A stretch of 64,000 nucleotides of DNA from Pseudonocardia alni. GTDB lineage: Bacteria; Actinomycetota; Actinomycetes; Mycobacteriales; Pseudonocardiaceae. Every line of letters begins with the position of its first letter. Within the stretch, counting starts at the first letter, position 1. Position numbers and translations under genes: made by a program. The stretch is from the NCBI RefSeq assembly GCF_002813375.1, contig NZ_PHUJ01000003.1, positions 2,356,001 through 2,420,000 on the forward strand, written 5' to 3'. This document shows, in pieces, positions 1 through 11,725 of this stretch. The notes under the pieces are model-generated. The model worked only from the letters and a program-made list of their open reading frames with translations. It made no database searches and was not told where the DNA came from.

Positions 1-145
1 TCGTGGTCTTCCCGGCGCCGTTGGGCCCGAGCAGCCCGAACACCTCACCCTCGGCCACCGAGAACGACAGGCCGTCGACGGCATTGCCCTTCGCCTTCGG
101 GTACCGCTTCACCAGGTCGACCACCTCGACCGCGGTCCGTCCCAT
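1..145 (-). CDS. ABC transporter ATP-binding protein (5' end only)
   Basis: Only the first 48 codons lie in the window; the gene runs off the left edge. The translation opens [15 protein letters not shown] and reaches the Walker A loop [12 protein letters not shown] at residues 37-48, which identifies an ABC-type ATPase of the DrrA/CcmA drug-export style. The ATG at 145 is preceded by GGGGGA about five bases upstream. It starts 16 bp after the stop of the MarR-type regulator, so the two are probably one operon, as in many regulator-exporter pairs. The substrate cannot be judged from this fragment. Confidence 0.85.
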   Translation of the reverse strand, partial: MGRTAVEVVDLVKRYPKAKGNAVDGLSFSVAEGEVFGLLGPNGAGKTT

Positions 146-161
146 CGCACTCCCCCGCCGA

Positions 162-665
162 TCACGTCACGTCGGGCCGATCCTGCTCCAGGTCGGCGAT
201 CACCGCGAGCAGGTAAGCGCGGACGGCGTCGTCGAGCCCGTCCGACGGCTCCCGCAGCCACGGTCCGCGCCCGTCGGAGCGGGCGTCGCGCCACCGGTCC
301 CGCCCGGCGCCGGTGAGCGCGACGAGCCGGACCCGCCGGTCCGCCGGATCCCCGCGGCGGACCACCAGCCCCGCCGCCTCCAACACGTCGACGACCGGGG
401 TCAGGCTGGTCGGGGCGACCCGGACCCGGGCGGCGAGCTCGCGCTGGGCCAGTCCGCCGCACCGCTCCAGCACGTCGAGGACCGCGAACCCGGTGACACC
501 GAGGCCGTGGCCCCCGGTCCGCCGACGGCGTTCGGCGAGCACCGCCGCCCCGGCCCGGACGACGAGGTCGGCCAGCGACTCCGCGGGGCCGTCCACCGGG
601 TCGGGAACCGGCACGAGGCGGGGCGGGGTGAGGTCGATGCGTCCCGGTGGGTGGGGTGCGGGCAT
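162..665 (-). CDS. MarR family transcriptional regulator
   Basis: A 167-residue winged-helix DNA-binding protein. After a Pro-rich N-terminus the core shows the MarR pattern: a dimerisation helix, a recognition region ([19 protein letters not shown]), then the wing segment [19 protein letters not shown], whose DxRxxxxxLT motif is diagnostic. I chose ATG 665 because a TACCCT box (672-677) ends six bases upstream, as in leaderless genes. An in-frame GTG at 734 would add 23 low-complexity residues. The adjacent ABC ATPase start suggests that it controls an efflux operon; MarR proteins usually repress their own operon and respond to phenolic ligands. The ligand is unknown. Confidence 0.85.
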   Translation of the reverse strand: MPAPHPPGRIDLTPPRLVPVPDPVDGPAESLADLVVRAGAAVLAERRRRTGGHGLGVTGFAVLDVLERCGGLAQRELAARVRVAPTSLTPVVDVLEAAGLVVRRGDPADRRVRLVALTGAGRDRWRDARSDGRGPWLREPSDGLDDAVRAYLLAVIADLEQDRPDVT

Positions 666-932
666 CGCGGGAGGGTAGGACGCGGCGGGGCCCGGCGGGG
701 GCGGTCGGGCGGGGCCGGTCGCGTTCGTGAACACCGGCCCCCACCGGAGGGCGGCTCACGACCGGCGGCGCCGGCGCCGCTCGCAATCGTGGCTCCGTCG
801 GTGCGCCGGACCACGCCGGCCCCACCTGCGCCCTCGGATCGTGCGGCACCGCATCGTGCGGAGCCGGACGGTCCGGTGGCGGATCCGGGCCGGGCCCCGC
901 CGCGGCCGCCGGGGCCGTCGCAGTCTGGCGCC
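666..932. other. Divergent intergenic region, marR / Rv3235-like
   Basis: About 270 bp between the divergent MarR gene and the Rv3235-like gene. It holds the TACCCT box of the MarR gene (672-677 on the minus strand) and short GC-rich direct repeats (ATCGTGCGG near 838 and 856). No convincing ribosome site or second promoter was seen. Open frames crossing it on both strands are Arg/Pro-rich and look like GC artefacts. Confidence 0.4.
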
Positions 933-1778
933 GTGACCACGACGACGACCGGCACCGCCCCGGCGGGGGGTGCCTCCGGCCCACGGACCGACACCGCCCC
1001 CGGCACGCAGGCCGCACCCACGCCACCGCCTCCCGGGAACCGGACCCGTCCCGCCCCGGTTGCGGCCGGTCACGCGCGGCACGCGTCCTCGCAGACGGGG
1101 ACGGCGGCGCCCGCCGTCGCCCCGGCACCGGGCGCCGATACCGGTGCCGTCGACGCGTCCGGTTCCCCGGTCACGTCCGTGCAGGCCGGGGCCGTCGACG
1201 GGCAGGCTCCGCCGCCGCCCGGCCCCGGGGAGCTCCTGGTCCGCACCCCCGCCGACGTGCCGGAACCGCTCGCACCGGGGGTCGTCGTCGTCCTGCCGGG
1301 TGGGTTCCGGATGTCCGCCGGACCGGCGCCCGCACCGCGCGAGGCGGTCCGCCCCGTCCCGGTGCCGACGGTGCCCGAGGACGCCTCCCCGGCCGACGCC
1401 GAGCGGGTCCGGGCCCCGGCCCACGGGATCGTCCGGCTGCTGACCGAGGTGCTCGCCGGGCGCCGCCCGCCGGACGGGGTCACCGCCGTCACCACCCCGG
1501 CGGTGCGCCGCTACCTGACCGCGGCCCGGATCGTGCACCCGGCGCGCCCGTCCCGTGGCCGGCCGGGCCCCGGAGGACGGGTCGGTGCCCCCGGCTGCGG
1601 GAGCCCGGGCGGCTCGACCGCGCGCCGGACGCCGCGGGTGCACGTCGGTCTGCCCCGGCCGGACGTGGCCGAGGTCTGCGCGACCGTCACCGTCGCCGGG
1701 CGGGTACGTGCCCTGGCGCTGCGGCTGGACCGGGCGCCGGACGGCCGGTGGCTCGCCACCGCCGTCCGGCTCGTGTGA
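933..1778 (+). CDS. Rv3235 family protein (DUF6459-like)
   Basis: A protein of 281 residues of unknown function. The first two thirds are Thr/Pro/Ala-rich and probably disordered. The C-terminal part has the features of the actinobacterial Rv3235 family: a segment VRRYLTAARIV, then PRVHVGLPRPDVAEVCATV and a final RVRALALRLDRAPDGRW. The family sits beside secA1 in mycobacteria, as here, where it converges on secA. Start GTG 933 is the first plausible start after the Arg-rich non-coding stretch; the frame stays open to the window edge because of GC bias, so the true start is uncertain. No signal peptide or membrane segment is seen. Confidence 0.7.
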   Translation: MTTTTTGTAPAGGASGPRTDTAPGTQAAPTPPPPGNRTRPAPVAAGHARHASSQTGTAAPAVAPAPGADTGAVDASGSPVTSVQAGAVDGQAPPPPGPGELLVRTPADVPEPLAPGVVVVLPGGFRMSAGPAPAPREAVRPVPVPTVPEDASPADAERVRAPAHGIVRLLTEVLAGRRPPDGVTAVTTPAVRRYLTAARIVHPARPSRGRPGPGGRVGAPGCGSPGGSTARRTPRVHVGLPRPDVAEVCATVTVAGRVRALALRLDRAPDGRWLATAVRLV

Positions 1779-1917
1779 GGCGCGGCGCGGCCGTGCCCGG
1801 CCGGATGCGGTTCCCCGCCGCGGCGGGACCTGCTGCGTGCCCCGACTCGTGCGGGGCGTCGCGACCGCGGGGCGCGACCGAGGCGCGACCGAGGGGCGCG
1901 ACCGCGACCGCGGAACC

Positions 1918-1951
1918 GGCGCCGCCGGCGGGACCCCCCGCCGGCGGCGCC
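1918..1951. terminator. Bidirectional hairpin between Rv3235-like gene and secA
   Basis: A perfect 15-bp inverted repeat (arms 1918-1932 and 1937-1951, 4-base loop) lies between the convergent Rv3235-like gene and secA, seven bases beyond the secA stop. There is no T-tract, as is usual for high-GC actinobacteria. Just before it (about 1870-1910) GGCGCGACCGAG-like units repeat about three times. Confidence 0.65.
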
Positions 1952-1957
1952 CGGAGC

Positions 1958-4783
<2,826 letters not shown>

Positions 4784-5001
4784 TGCCGACCTCATTCACG
4801 TCGCGGTCAGGTCACGGGGCCCCACCACGGTCTCCGCGCACGCCCGGCACCCGGTCGGCGCCGTGAACGGCACCGGCGCGGCACCGGCGCGGCGCGGCGG
4901 GCGGACCCCGCCGTCCATGGTACGGGCACGCCGTGGCAGGTCCGCGCCGCGGCGGGGACAGCTCACCCCGTCGCGGCGCGGCCACCGCCGGTCGTGTGCC
5001 G

Positions 5002-5661
5002 TCAGCCGTCGAGCCGGATCACGCCGTAGTCGTAGCCGCGGCGGCGGTAGACGACCGAGGCGCGACCGGTGTCACTGCAGGAGAACAGGTAGAAGTCGTG
5101 ACCGACGAGCTCCATGCGCGAGAGCGCCTCGTCGACGGTCATCGGGGTGGCCGGGTGGGTCTTCTCGCGCACGATCCGACCGGGCCGGTACTCGGCCTCC
5201 CACTGCTCCTCCAGCCGGAGCAGCTCGTCGTCGGTGAGGGACTCGTCGTGGCTGCGCGGTGCCGGGATGGTGTCGGTGACGGGAGGGGCCGCTTCCATCA
5301 GCGCGACGGCCGAGGCGTCGGCGGCGGCGCGGGAGGCGGCCACGCGGTCGCGGCGGCTGGGCTTGCGGCGGTCGTGGGAGCGGCGCAGCCGTTCGGCGAG
5401 CTTGCCGACGGCCATGTCGAGCGCGGCGTAGAAGTCGGCGGCGGAGGCCTCGGCGCGGGCGACGGCTCCGCAGCCGCCGCGCCCGGTGATCTCGACGCGC
5501 TGGCAGGACTTCTGCTGACGGCGGTTCGGCTCGTGGAAGAGCTCCACCTCCATTCCGACGATCTTGTGGTCGTGGCGTTCCAGGCGGCTGAGCTTGTCCT
5601 GGACCAGGCCACGGAAGTGCTCCGGCACCTCGACGTTCCGGCCGGTGACGACGATCTCCAC
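5002..5661 (-). CDS. hpf: Ribosome hibernation promoting factor, long form
   Basis: This 219-residue protein joins 70S ribosomes into inactive dimers or stabilises idle ribosomes. The N-terminal S30AE fold starts VEIVVTGRNVEVPEHFRG. After a linker rich in Arg, Ala and Ser comes the C-terminal dimerisation domain (MTVDEALSRMELVGHDFYLF, ending in RRRGYDYGVIRL), which defines the long form. GTG 5661 is chosen: the conserved fold begins there and GAGGG sits eight bases upstream; the longer frame to 5826 adds non-conserved sequence. It lies upstream of secA as Rv3241c does in M. tuberculosis. A perfect CRP-type site lies about 310 bp upstream. Confidence 0.93.
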   Translation of the reverse strand: MEIVVTGRNVEVPEHFRGLVQDKLSRLERHDHKIVGMEVELFHEPNRRQQKSCQRVEITGRGGCGAVARAEASAADFYAALDMAVGKLAERLRRSHDRRKPSRRDRVAASRAAADASAVALMEAAPPVTDTIPAPRSHDESLTDDELLRLEEQWEAEYRPGRIVREKTHPATPMTVDEALSRMELVGHDFYLFSCSDTGRASVVYRRRGYDYGVIRLDG

Positions 5662-5984
5662 TCGAACATCCCTCGCTTCAGTCGTGCTGAACCCGGGACT
5701 CGACGACGGCCCCGGGGGGTGGGCTCGCGGTCGTTCCTCCTGATGTGGTAGCGGTCGGAGTTCAGCGGACGTTATCGGGAAATCCGCCTCCGGGACAGGT
5801 CGTTCGCCGACCCGTCGGGTGGACACCCTGGCGCCATCGGACGCGGTGTGCGACGACCCTGTGGCACCCGGTGACCGGCCGCGCGCGGAGCGTCGCGCTC
5901 ACCTCCGGATCGCGCTTCCGGCGACCACTGTGGATGGCGGACCGGAGATCGGCGGACCGCCGTTCTATGTGACCGCAGTCACAG
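5662..5984 (-). other. Long upstream region of hpf
   Basis: A 323-bp region between comF and hpf with no supported gene. On the minus strand it has TTGACT (5984-5989) and TAGAAC (5963-5968) flanking a CRP/GlxR-type palindrome, which could form a promoter about 300 bp before hpf. A second possible -10, GATAAC, lies near 5772-5777. A strong AGGAGGAACG ribosome-site-like sequence near 5733-5742 is not followed by a usable start codon. Confidence 0.45.
5968..5983 (-). promoter_or_regulatory. Perfect CRP/GlxR-type operator upstream of hpf
   Basis: The 16-mer TGTGACCGCAGTCACA matches the consensus TGTGA-N6-TCACA exactly. It fills the spacer between TTGACT and TAGAAC on the minus strand, a position where a bound CRP-family protein would be expected to repress. 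It lies immediately beyond the comF stop and points at hpf. The assignment of the regulator is an inference from the motif. Confidence 0.65.
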
Positions 5985-6713
5985 TCAACTGTCCGGTCGG
6001 CGGCGGCGGGCCGAGGCGTCGGCGAGCACCACCGCGCCCACGGCGGGCAGTCCGGACGCGGCGAGCACCGCCCCGCAGGCCCGCAGGGTCGCCCCGGAGG
6101 TCACGACGTCGTCGACCAGCAGCACCGCCTCCCCCCGGGCCGCAGGCACCGGCTCGCGGCCGCGGGCCGGGTGCAGCGCCGAGGCCAGGTTCGCCGCCCG
6201 GCCCGCGCCGTCGAGCCCCACCGAGTCCCGCGCGCGACGGTGCAGGGCCAGGGCCGCGTCGGTGCGGGCAGGCAGCCCGGCAGCGGTCAGCAGCGGCGCC
6301 AGCGCCCGGCACAGCCGCAGCACGTGGTCGCCGCCGCGCACCCGGGCCGCCGACGGCCGGGACGGGGCCGGCACCAGGCGTACCGCGGCCGGGTCCGGCG
6401 TCCCGTCGGCCCGCGGCGCGAGCACCGCCGACACCGGGCCCACCAGCAGCCCGGCCAGATCCGGCGCCAGATCCCGCCGGCCGCGCTCCTTGTAGGCCAG
6501 CACGGCCCGGCGCAGCGGCCCGCGGTAGCGCCCGGCCGCCGCGACCCGGCCGGCGCCGGGCACGCGGACCGGCACCGGGCCTGCGGTGTCCTGCGCGCAG
6601 GCCGGGCACCAGCCCCCGCTGCCGGGTGGCCCGGCACCGCAGCCACCGCAGGTCCGGGGCAGGAGGAGGTCCAGCAGGGCGGCGGCCGGGGACGGGGCTC
6701 GGGTCGGGGTCAC
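5985..6713 (-). CDS. ComF family phosphoribosyltransferase-like protein
   Basis: The protein (242 residues from GTG 6713) begins with a double zinc-finger-like segment, PRTCGGCGAGPPGSGGWCPAC, and ends with a PRTase domain whose PRPP loop is VLLVDDVVTSGATL. This is the ComF/GntX architecture; in competent bacteria ComF helps DNA uptake, while its role in actinobacteria is not established. The order lpqB-comF-hpf-secA equals Rv3244c-Rv3240c. Starts are uncertain: GTG 6713 sits just before the conserved region and has GGAG close by, while GTG 6788 would add 25 residues. Confidence 0.85.
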   Translation of the reverse strand: MTPTRAPSPAAALLDLLLPRTCGGCGAGPPGSGGWCPACAQDTAGPVPVRVPGAGRVAAAGRYRGPLRRAVLAYKERGRRDLAPDLAGLLVGPVSAVLAPRADGTPDPAAVRLVPAPSRPSAARVRGGDHVLRLCRALAPLLTAAGLPARTDAALALHRRARDSVGLDGAGRAANLASALHPARGREPVPAARGEAVLLVDDVVTSGATLRACGAVLAASGLPAVGAVVLADASARRRRPDS

Positions 6714-6830
6714 GGCTCCGATACTCGCCCCCGGCACCGTCGCCGCGGCCCCGCCGGAGTCCGCCCGGGCCGAGTTGTCCACAACCACCGGAGTTGTCCA
6801 CAGGCCGGGGATCCGGCCACCGGGACCCGC

Positions 6831-8555
6831 TCAGCCGGGGTAGAACGGCTGTGCGGCCGCGCCCGTCCCGCCCGCCTGCTGCCAGGCGTCGAACTCGCCG
6901 CCGGAGTAGCTCCACAGGCCGGTCCGGTCGGTCACGTACAGCGGGCGCCCCTCGGCGGCGGCCAGCGCCCCCAGCGGCGCGGTCAGGTTCGTGCCGGGGA
7001 TCTGGTCCAGGCGCAGACCGTCGGCGCTCACCTCGGACATGGGGCGGTCCGAGTCCGACGCGACCACGATCCGGTCCGCGGAGTGCCAGTCGATCGACAC
7101 CACGTCGTCGAGGTCCCCGGGCCGCAGGCGCCGCAGCGGCCCGACGGCGACCTCGCCGTCGTCGAGCGGGACGATCGGGCCGACGAGCAGCGCACCGTCG
7201 GCGACGACGGCGATCCGGCCGCCCTCACGCGCCAGCGCGACGTCCCCGATCCGGCCGAGCGGCGTCAGCCGGCCCGCGTCCACCGCGCCCTCGACCGGCG
7301 GCCCGGACGGCGGGACGAGGACCCGGCGCAGCCTGCCGTTCACGACCGCCCAGATCTCGTCGCCCGCCCCGTTCCAGCTCAGCGAGCGGACGTCGGCGCC
7401 GGACACCGGGGTGGCGGTGAGCTCCCCGCCCAGCGGGCCGGTGAGCAGCCGCTGGGTGCCCGTCGACTCCCGGGACACGACGGCGATCCGCCCGCTGCGC
7501 GCGGACGCGGCGGCCTCGGTGATGTCGAACGAGCCGTTCCCGGCCTGCCCGGCGACCGGCGCCGCCACGCCGGTCGCGCTGAGCTGACGGACCCGGCCGC
7601 CGTCGACGACGTAGGGGAACGCGGGGGCCCGGCCGGGGCCGGCGACGAGGTCGGCCTGGTCGGCGGCCGACACCGTCGGCGTGGCGGGGACCAGCGGTCC
7701 GCCATCGGCCAGCAGCTCCACCCGCGGCACGCCCACCCCGCCGAGGGTCTGCGCGACCTGCGCGGCGAGCAGCTCCCGGTCCTGCGGGGACAGCCCCGAC
7801 ACCCCGGTCAGCTCGATCGACGCGGTGCCCGCCGCGGGGTCGGTCGTCGCCGAGCGGATCCGCGCGGTCGCCGGGAACATCGTCACCGCCGCCCCGGCCA
7901 GGCCGGTGGACGGCCCGCGCAACAGCACGTCGACGGCGTCCATCGCGAGCTCGCCGGGACGCCCGCTGCGGATGTAGTGCCCGTCGGGCAGCAGCATCCG
8001 GCGGACCGGGTCGACGAACCAGGCCTGCAGCTCGCGGTAGTGCGAGCGGAAGTCCGACAGCCGGACCATCACCCCGGGCGGTGGCCGGTCGATCCGCCAG
8101 TGCTCGCCCTCCCGGACGACGCCGACGTCGACCTCGACCCGCTGGGGGGAGGACTCGAACGCCCCGCCCGGCCCGACCGTGCCCAGCCGGGTGCCCCGCA
8201 CCCGCACCGTCATCCGGTCCGGTCCCGCAGTGCCGTTCTCCGGCGACACAACGGTGTCGAACCGCTCGTCCAGGACGGTCAGCGACGCCGCGTCGTCCCA
8301 GTCCGACGCCGACGCCGACAGGTAGCGGCGGGCCTGCGCGTGCCGGTCGTCGGGCGAGCCGGAACGGTAGACGAACCCGCGGACCAGGCCGAGCGGCTCG
8401 TCGTCCTCGATCGGGCCGCTCAGGTTCTGCTCGGCGGCCTGCTCGCCCTGGCGCAGCACCTGCACGTCGGACTGCTGGGGCACCGTCGCGCACCCGGCGA
8501 CGACGGCGGCGGCGACCGTCACGACCAGCGCCGCCAGCGCACGGCGGGCGGTCAC
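6831..8555 (-). CDS. lpqB: Lipoprotein LpqB, MtrAB accessory protein
   Basis: A 574-residue lipoprotein that in mycobacteria binds the outer part of the sensor MtrB and tunes MtrA signalling, with effects on envelope and cell division. The signal peptide MTARRALAALVVTVAAAVVAGC ends in a lipobox with Cys22 as the lipidated residue. A GerMN-like segment (about residues 195-300, e.g. DGHYIRSGRPGELAMDAVDV) is followed by a beta-propeller-like C-terminal half, as in the family. Start GTG 8555 overlaps the mtrB stop (GTGA), so the two are translationally coupled. Its last residues are Gln-, Gly- and Pro-rich. Confidence 0.95.
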   Translation of the reverse strand: MTARRALAALVVTVAAAVVAGCATVPQQSDVQVLRQGEQAAEQNLSGPIEDDEPLGLVRGFVYRSGSPDDRHAQARRYLSASASDWDDAASLTVLDERFDTVVSPENGTAGPDRMTVRVRGTRLGTVGPGGAFESSPQRVEVDVGVVREGEHWRIDRPPPGVMVRLSDFRSHYRELQAWFVDPVRRMLLPDGHYIRSGRPGELAMDAVDVLLRGPSTGLAGAAVTMFPATARIRSATTDPAAGTASIELTGVSGLSPQDRELLAAQVAQTLGGVGVPRVELLADGGPLVPATPTVSAADQADLVAGPGRAPAFPYVVDGGRVRQLSATGVAAPVAGQAGNGSFDITEAAASARSGRIAVVSRESTGTQRLLTGPLGGELTATPVSGADVRSLSWNGAGDEIWAVVNGRLRRVLVPPSGPPVEGAVDAGRLTPLGRIGDVALAREGGRIAVVADGALLVGPIVPLDDGEVAVGPLRRLRPGDLDDVVSIDWHSADRIVVASDSDRPMSEVSADGLRLDQIPGTNLTAPLGALAAAEGRPLYVTDRTGLWSYSGGEFDAWQQAGGTGAAAQPFYPG

Positions 8556-10336
8556 CGGTCGCCGCCCGGGTCGATGATGGCGCGCTCGGCGGGCTGCATC
8601 GGCGCGTGCTCCTCGGGGCGCAGCCGCCACGGGTCCTCCTCGCGCAGGTCGCGGCCGATCCCCTGCGGCGGGGTCGGCACCGAGCTGCCGTTGCGCCGGT
8701 CCCCGGCCGCGGCGGCGGGCGGGCCGAGCGGGAGCGGCGAGGCGGTGATGTGCCCACCCACCTCGCGCGGCAGGGTCAGCCGGAACGCCGAGCCGTTGCC
8801 CGGCTCGCCCCAGGCCTGCAGCCAGCCGCCGTGCAACCGGGCGTCCTCGATGCTGATCGACAGCCCGAGCCCGGTGCCGCCACTGCGCCGGGCCCGCGAC
8901 TCCTCGGCCCGCCAGAACCGGTTGAACACCAGGTCGGCCTCGCCGGGCCGCAGCCCGACGCCGTGGTCGCGCACGACGACGGCGACCGCGGCGTCGTCGC
9001 CGGCCACCGTCACCTCCACCGGGCGGCCCTCGCCGTGGTCGATCGCGTTCGCGACGAGGTTGCGCACGATGCGCTCCACCCGGCGCGGGTCGGCCTCGAT
9101 CAGCTCGCCCGCCGGCAGGTCCAGGACGAGGTCGGTGCCGGCGTCGGCGGCGATGCCGCGCACCGCGTCGGTCGCCCGCCGCACCACCGCGGACAGGTCG
9201 ACCCGTTCGGCACCCAGCTCGGCCACGCCGGCGTCGAGGCGGGAGATCTCCAGCAGGTCGGCGAGCAGCTCCTCGAACCGGTCGAGCTCGGTGACCAGCA
9301 GCTCGGAGCTGCGGCGCAGCGCCGGGAGCAGCTCGTCGCGGGAGGCGTAGAGGACGTCGGCGGCCATCCGCACAGTGGTCAGCGGCGTGCGCAGCTCGTG
9401 GCTGACGTCGGAGGTGAACCGCCGCTGCAGCGCCCCGAACTCCTCGAGCTGGGCGATCTGCGCGGCGAGGCTGCCCGCCATCTCGTTGTAGGACTCGGCG
9501 AGCCGGGCGACCTCGTCCTCGCCGCGCACGGCCATCCGCTCGTCGAGGTGTCCCCCGGCGAAGCGTTCGGCCACGTCGGCGGCGTGCCGGATCGGGCGGA
9601 CCACCTGCCGGGTGACGAGGCTGGCGATCGCGGCCAGCAGCACCAGCAGCACCAGCCCGCCGACGATCAGCGTGCTCTGCACCAGCCCGAGCGTCAGCTG
9701 CTCACCGTTGAGCGGGAACAGCAGGTAGAACTGCAGCTCCCGGCCCGCGGTGGCGATCTTCTGCCCGATGACGAGGTTCGGGACGCCGTCGACGGTCGTG
9801 TACTGGCGGTTCAGGCTGTCCAGCGACCCGCGGGCGGTGATGTCCTGCTGGCGCGCGGTGATCTGGCCGACGTCGCCGGCGGACACCTCGGGCCCGTTCG
9901 CCGACCCGGTGGTCAGCGCGGCGCTGAACTCCCCGGCCGTCCCGGCCCGGCCGGGGCCGGTGGTGTCGGTCAGCCGTTCCAGGGCGGTGTCCAGGATCTC
10001 CTGCACGCCCTCGCGGTCCGGGTCGACGCTCGCCAGCTGCCCCTCCAGGACCTGCCGGTTCGCGTCCGACTGGGAGATCGCGGCGTCGAGCTTGCTCTGC
10101 AGCAGCCGTTCGGCGATCTCGCTCTGCAGCACCAGGCCGAGCACCAGCACGACCGCCGACGACAGCGCCAGCGTCGAGGTGACCACCCGCAGCTGCAGCG
10201 ACCGCCGCCAGGCCGCGGCGATGAGCATGCCCAGCTCGTGCGCCTGCACCCGCAGCGGGCCCAGCGCGCGGGCGACCCGCCGGGCCCCGGGCAGCCGGGC
10301 CAGCCGGGTGCGGAGTCCGCGGCGACGCGTCACCAC
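8552..10336 (-). CDS. mtrB: Sensor histidine kinase MtrB
   Basis: Membrane sensor partner of MtrA. The 594 residues contain a first membrane helix near 52-72, an extracytoplasmic domain of about 150 residues, a second helix near 222-240, a HAMP segment (VVRPIRHAADVAERFAGG), the phosphoacceptor His313 in FTSDVSHELRTPLTT, and the ATPase boxes NLVANAIDHGEG, DHGVGLRPGE and GGTGLGLSI. The start is one of two consecutive GTG codons (10336 or 10333). It follows mtrA by 25 bp and overlaps lpqB by four bases, giving the mtrA-mtrB-lpqB operon known from mycobacteria. Confidence 0.97.
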   Translation of the reverse strand: MVTRRRGLRTRLARLPGARRVARALGPLRVQAHELGMLIAAAWRRSLQLRVVTSTLALSSAVVLVLGLVLQSEIAERLLQSKLDAAISQSDANRQVLEGQLASVDPDREGVQEILDTALERLTDTTGPGRAGTAGEFSAALTTGSANGPEVSAGDVGQITARQQDITARGSLDSLNRQYTTVDGVPNLVIGQKIATAGRELQFYLLFPLNGEQLTLGLVQSTLIVGGLVLLVLLAAIASLVTRQVVRPIRHAADVAERFAGGHLDERMAVRGEDEVARLAESYNEMAGSLAAQIAQLEEFGALQRRFTSDVSHELRTPLTTVRMAADVLYASRDELLPALRRSSELLVTELDRFEELLADLLEISRLDAGVAELGAERVDLSAVVRRATDAVRGIAADAGTDLVLDLPAGELIEADPRRVERIVRNLVANAIDHGEGRPVEVTVAGDDAAVAVVVRDHGVGLRPGEADLVFNRFWRAEESRARRSGGTGLGLSISIEDARLHGGWLQAWGEPGNGSAFRLTLPREVGGHITASPLPLGPPAAAAGDRRNGSSVPTPPQGIGRDLREEDPWRLRPEEHAPMQPAERAIIDPGGDR

Positions 10337-10361
10337 GGCCGGTGCACCCGCGGCGCGCCGG

Positions 10362-11048
10362 TCACGGAGGACCGGCCTTGTACCCCACCCCGCGGACGGT
10401 CAGGACCACCTCGGGGCGCTCCGGGTCGCGCTCGACCTTCGACCGGAGACGCTGCACGTGCACGTTCACCAGGCGGGTGTCCGCGGCGTGCCGGTAGCCC
10501 CACACCTGCTCGAGCAGGACCTCGCGGGTGAACACCTGGCGCGGCTTGCGGGCCAGCGCGACGAGCAGGTCGAACTCGAGCGGGGTCAGCGCGATCGGCC
10601 GGCCCTCCCGGGTGACCTGGTGCGCGGGCACGTCGATGTCGATCTCGCCGATGGACAGCTGCTCGGCGGGCTCGGCGTCGTTGCGGCGGACCCGGGCCCG
10701 GATCCGCGCGACGAGCTCCTTGGGCTTGAACGGCTTCACGACGTAGTCGTCGGCGCCGGACTCCAGCCCGAGCACGACGTCGACGGTGTCGCTCTTGGCC
10801 GTCAGCATGACGATCGGGACGCCGGACTCCGCCCGGATGGCCCGGCACACGTCGATGCCGTTCATGCCGGGCAGCATCAGGTCGAGCAGCACCACGTCCG
10901 GCTGGGTGTCCCGGACGGCGGGCAGTGCCCGCGTCCCGTCGGACACGACCGCTGTCTCGAAGCCCTCGCCCCGCAGCACGATGGTGAGCATCTCGGCCAG
11001 GGCCGGGTCGTCGTCGACCACCAGTACGCGCGACTTCATGGACGTCAC
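10362..11048 (-). CDS. mtrA: Response regulator MtrA
   Basis: OmpR-type response regulator controlling division, cell-wall hydrolase and osmotic genes in actinobacteria. The receiver domain has VDDD at 11-14, phosphoacceptor Asp56 (VVLLDLMLPGMNG) and Lys near 105 (VVKPFKPKEL). The C-terminal winged helix carries LTPLEFDLLVALARKPRQVF and ends GVGYKAGPP, almost identical to mycobacterial MtrA. GTG 11048 gives MTSMKSR, parallel to the annotated M. tuberculosis N-terminus; ATG 11039 is also possible, with GATAGT seven bases upstream. Confidence 0.97.
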   Translation of the reverse strand: MTSMKSRVLVVDDDPALAEMLTIVLRGEGFETAVVSDGTRALPAVRDTQPDVVLLDLMLPGMNGIDVCRAIRAESGVPIVMLTAKSDTVDVVLGLESGADDYVVKPFKPKELVARIRARVRRNDAEPAEQLSIGEIDIDVPAHQVTREGRPIALTPLEFDLLVALARKPRQVFTREVLLEQVWGYRHAADTRLVNVHVQRLRSKVERDPERPEVVLTVRGVGYKAGPP

Positions 11049-11064
11049 TATCCCAGCCCCGTGA

Positions 11065-11709
11065 TCAGCACCGGTGCAGCAGGGCGGGCACGAGGGCCGT
11101 CGGTGCCGCGGCGGGGTCGTCGAGCACCGTCCAGCGGCTCAGCCAGGACCGCGCCGCCAGCTCCCGGTAGACGGCGTCGGTGCGGGCCTGCAGGCCGTCG
11201 TCGCTCTCGTAGGCGTCGCGGGCGCGGCCGGGCTCGGTGGCCGCGCGCGACCTCGCACGCTCCGCGGCGACCTCCCGGGGCGGTGCCAGCAGCAGCTGGT
11301 GGCCGGGCACCGGGATGCCGAACCGGTCGATCTCCAGCGCCCGGACCCAGCCGACGACCTCGCCGCCGGCGTCCTGGCCGAGCCGGGCGGCGCTGTAGGC
11401 GGCGTTGGAGGCGACGTAGCGGTCCACGAGCACGACGTCGTGCGCGGCGAGCGCCGCACGCAGCCCGGCCGCGGCGGCCCGGCGGTCGAGCGCGAACAGC
11501 ACCGCCATCGCGTGCACCGAGGAGGCGAGGTCGCCCATCCGGCCGTAGAGCGCGTCGCGGGCCAGCTCGGCGTGCACGTCGTCGTCGTAGCGGGGGAAGG
11601 CCGTCGTGGTGACCGAGGCGCCGTGTGCGCGCAGCCCGGCGACGAGCTCCGTGGTGAACGTGTTCTTGCCCGCACCGTCCAGTCCCTCGACGACCACCAG
11701 TTCCCCCAC
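11065..11709 (-). CDS. tmk: Thymidylate kinase
   Basis: Phosphorylates dTMP to dTDP for DNA synthesis. The 214 residues start with the P-loop VVVEGLDGAGKNT, followed by the dTMP-binding FPRYDDDVHAEL and DRYVASNAAYSAARL, which match the actinobacterial Tmk type (Rv3247c). GTG 11709 is preferred: the protein then begins at the conserved beta strand, and a TAGGCT box (11718-11723) lies eight bases upstream, suggesting a leaderless start. It ends 16 bp before mtrA, so it probably heads the mtrAB unit. Confidence 0.94.
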   Translation of the reverse strand: MGELVVVEGLDGAGKNTFTTELVAGLRAHGASVTTTAFPRYDDDVHAELARDALYGRMGDLASSVHAMAVLFALDRRAAAAGLRAALAAHDVVLVDRYVASNAAYSAARLGQDAGGEVVGWVRALEIDRFGIPVPGHQLLLAPPREVAAERARSRAATEPGRARDAYESDDGLQARTDAVYRELAARSWLSRWTVLDDPAAAPTALVPALLHRC

Positions 11710-11725
11710 GGCGGTCGAGCCTAGG

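Noticed and set aside
3-932. N-terminal extension of the Rv3235-like frame back to the window edge
   Set aside because: The frame is open only because of GC bias; it is antisense to the MarR and ABC genes and Arg/Pro-rich.
5733-5742. Strong ribosome site AGGAGGAACG upstream of hpf
   Set aside because: No ATG, GTG or TTG at usable distance; not called as a gene.
6171-9350. Long plus-strand frame opposite comF, lpqB and mtrB
   Set aside because: Antisense shadow with low-complexity composition.
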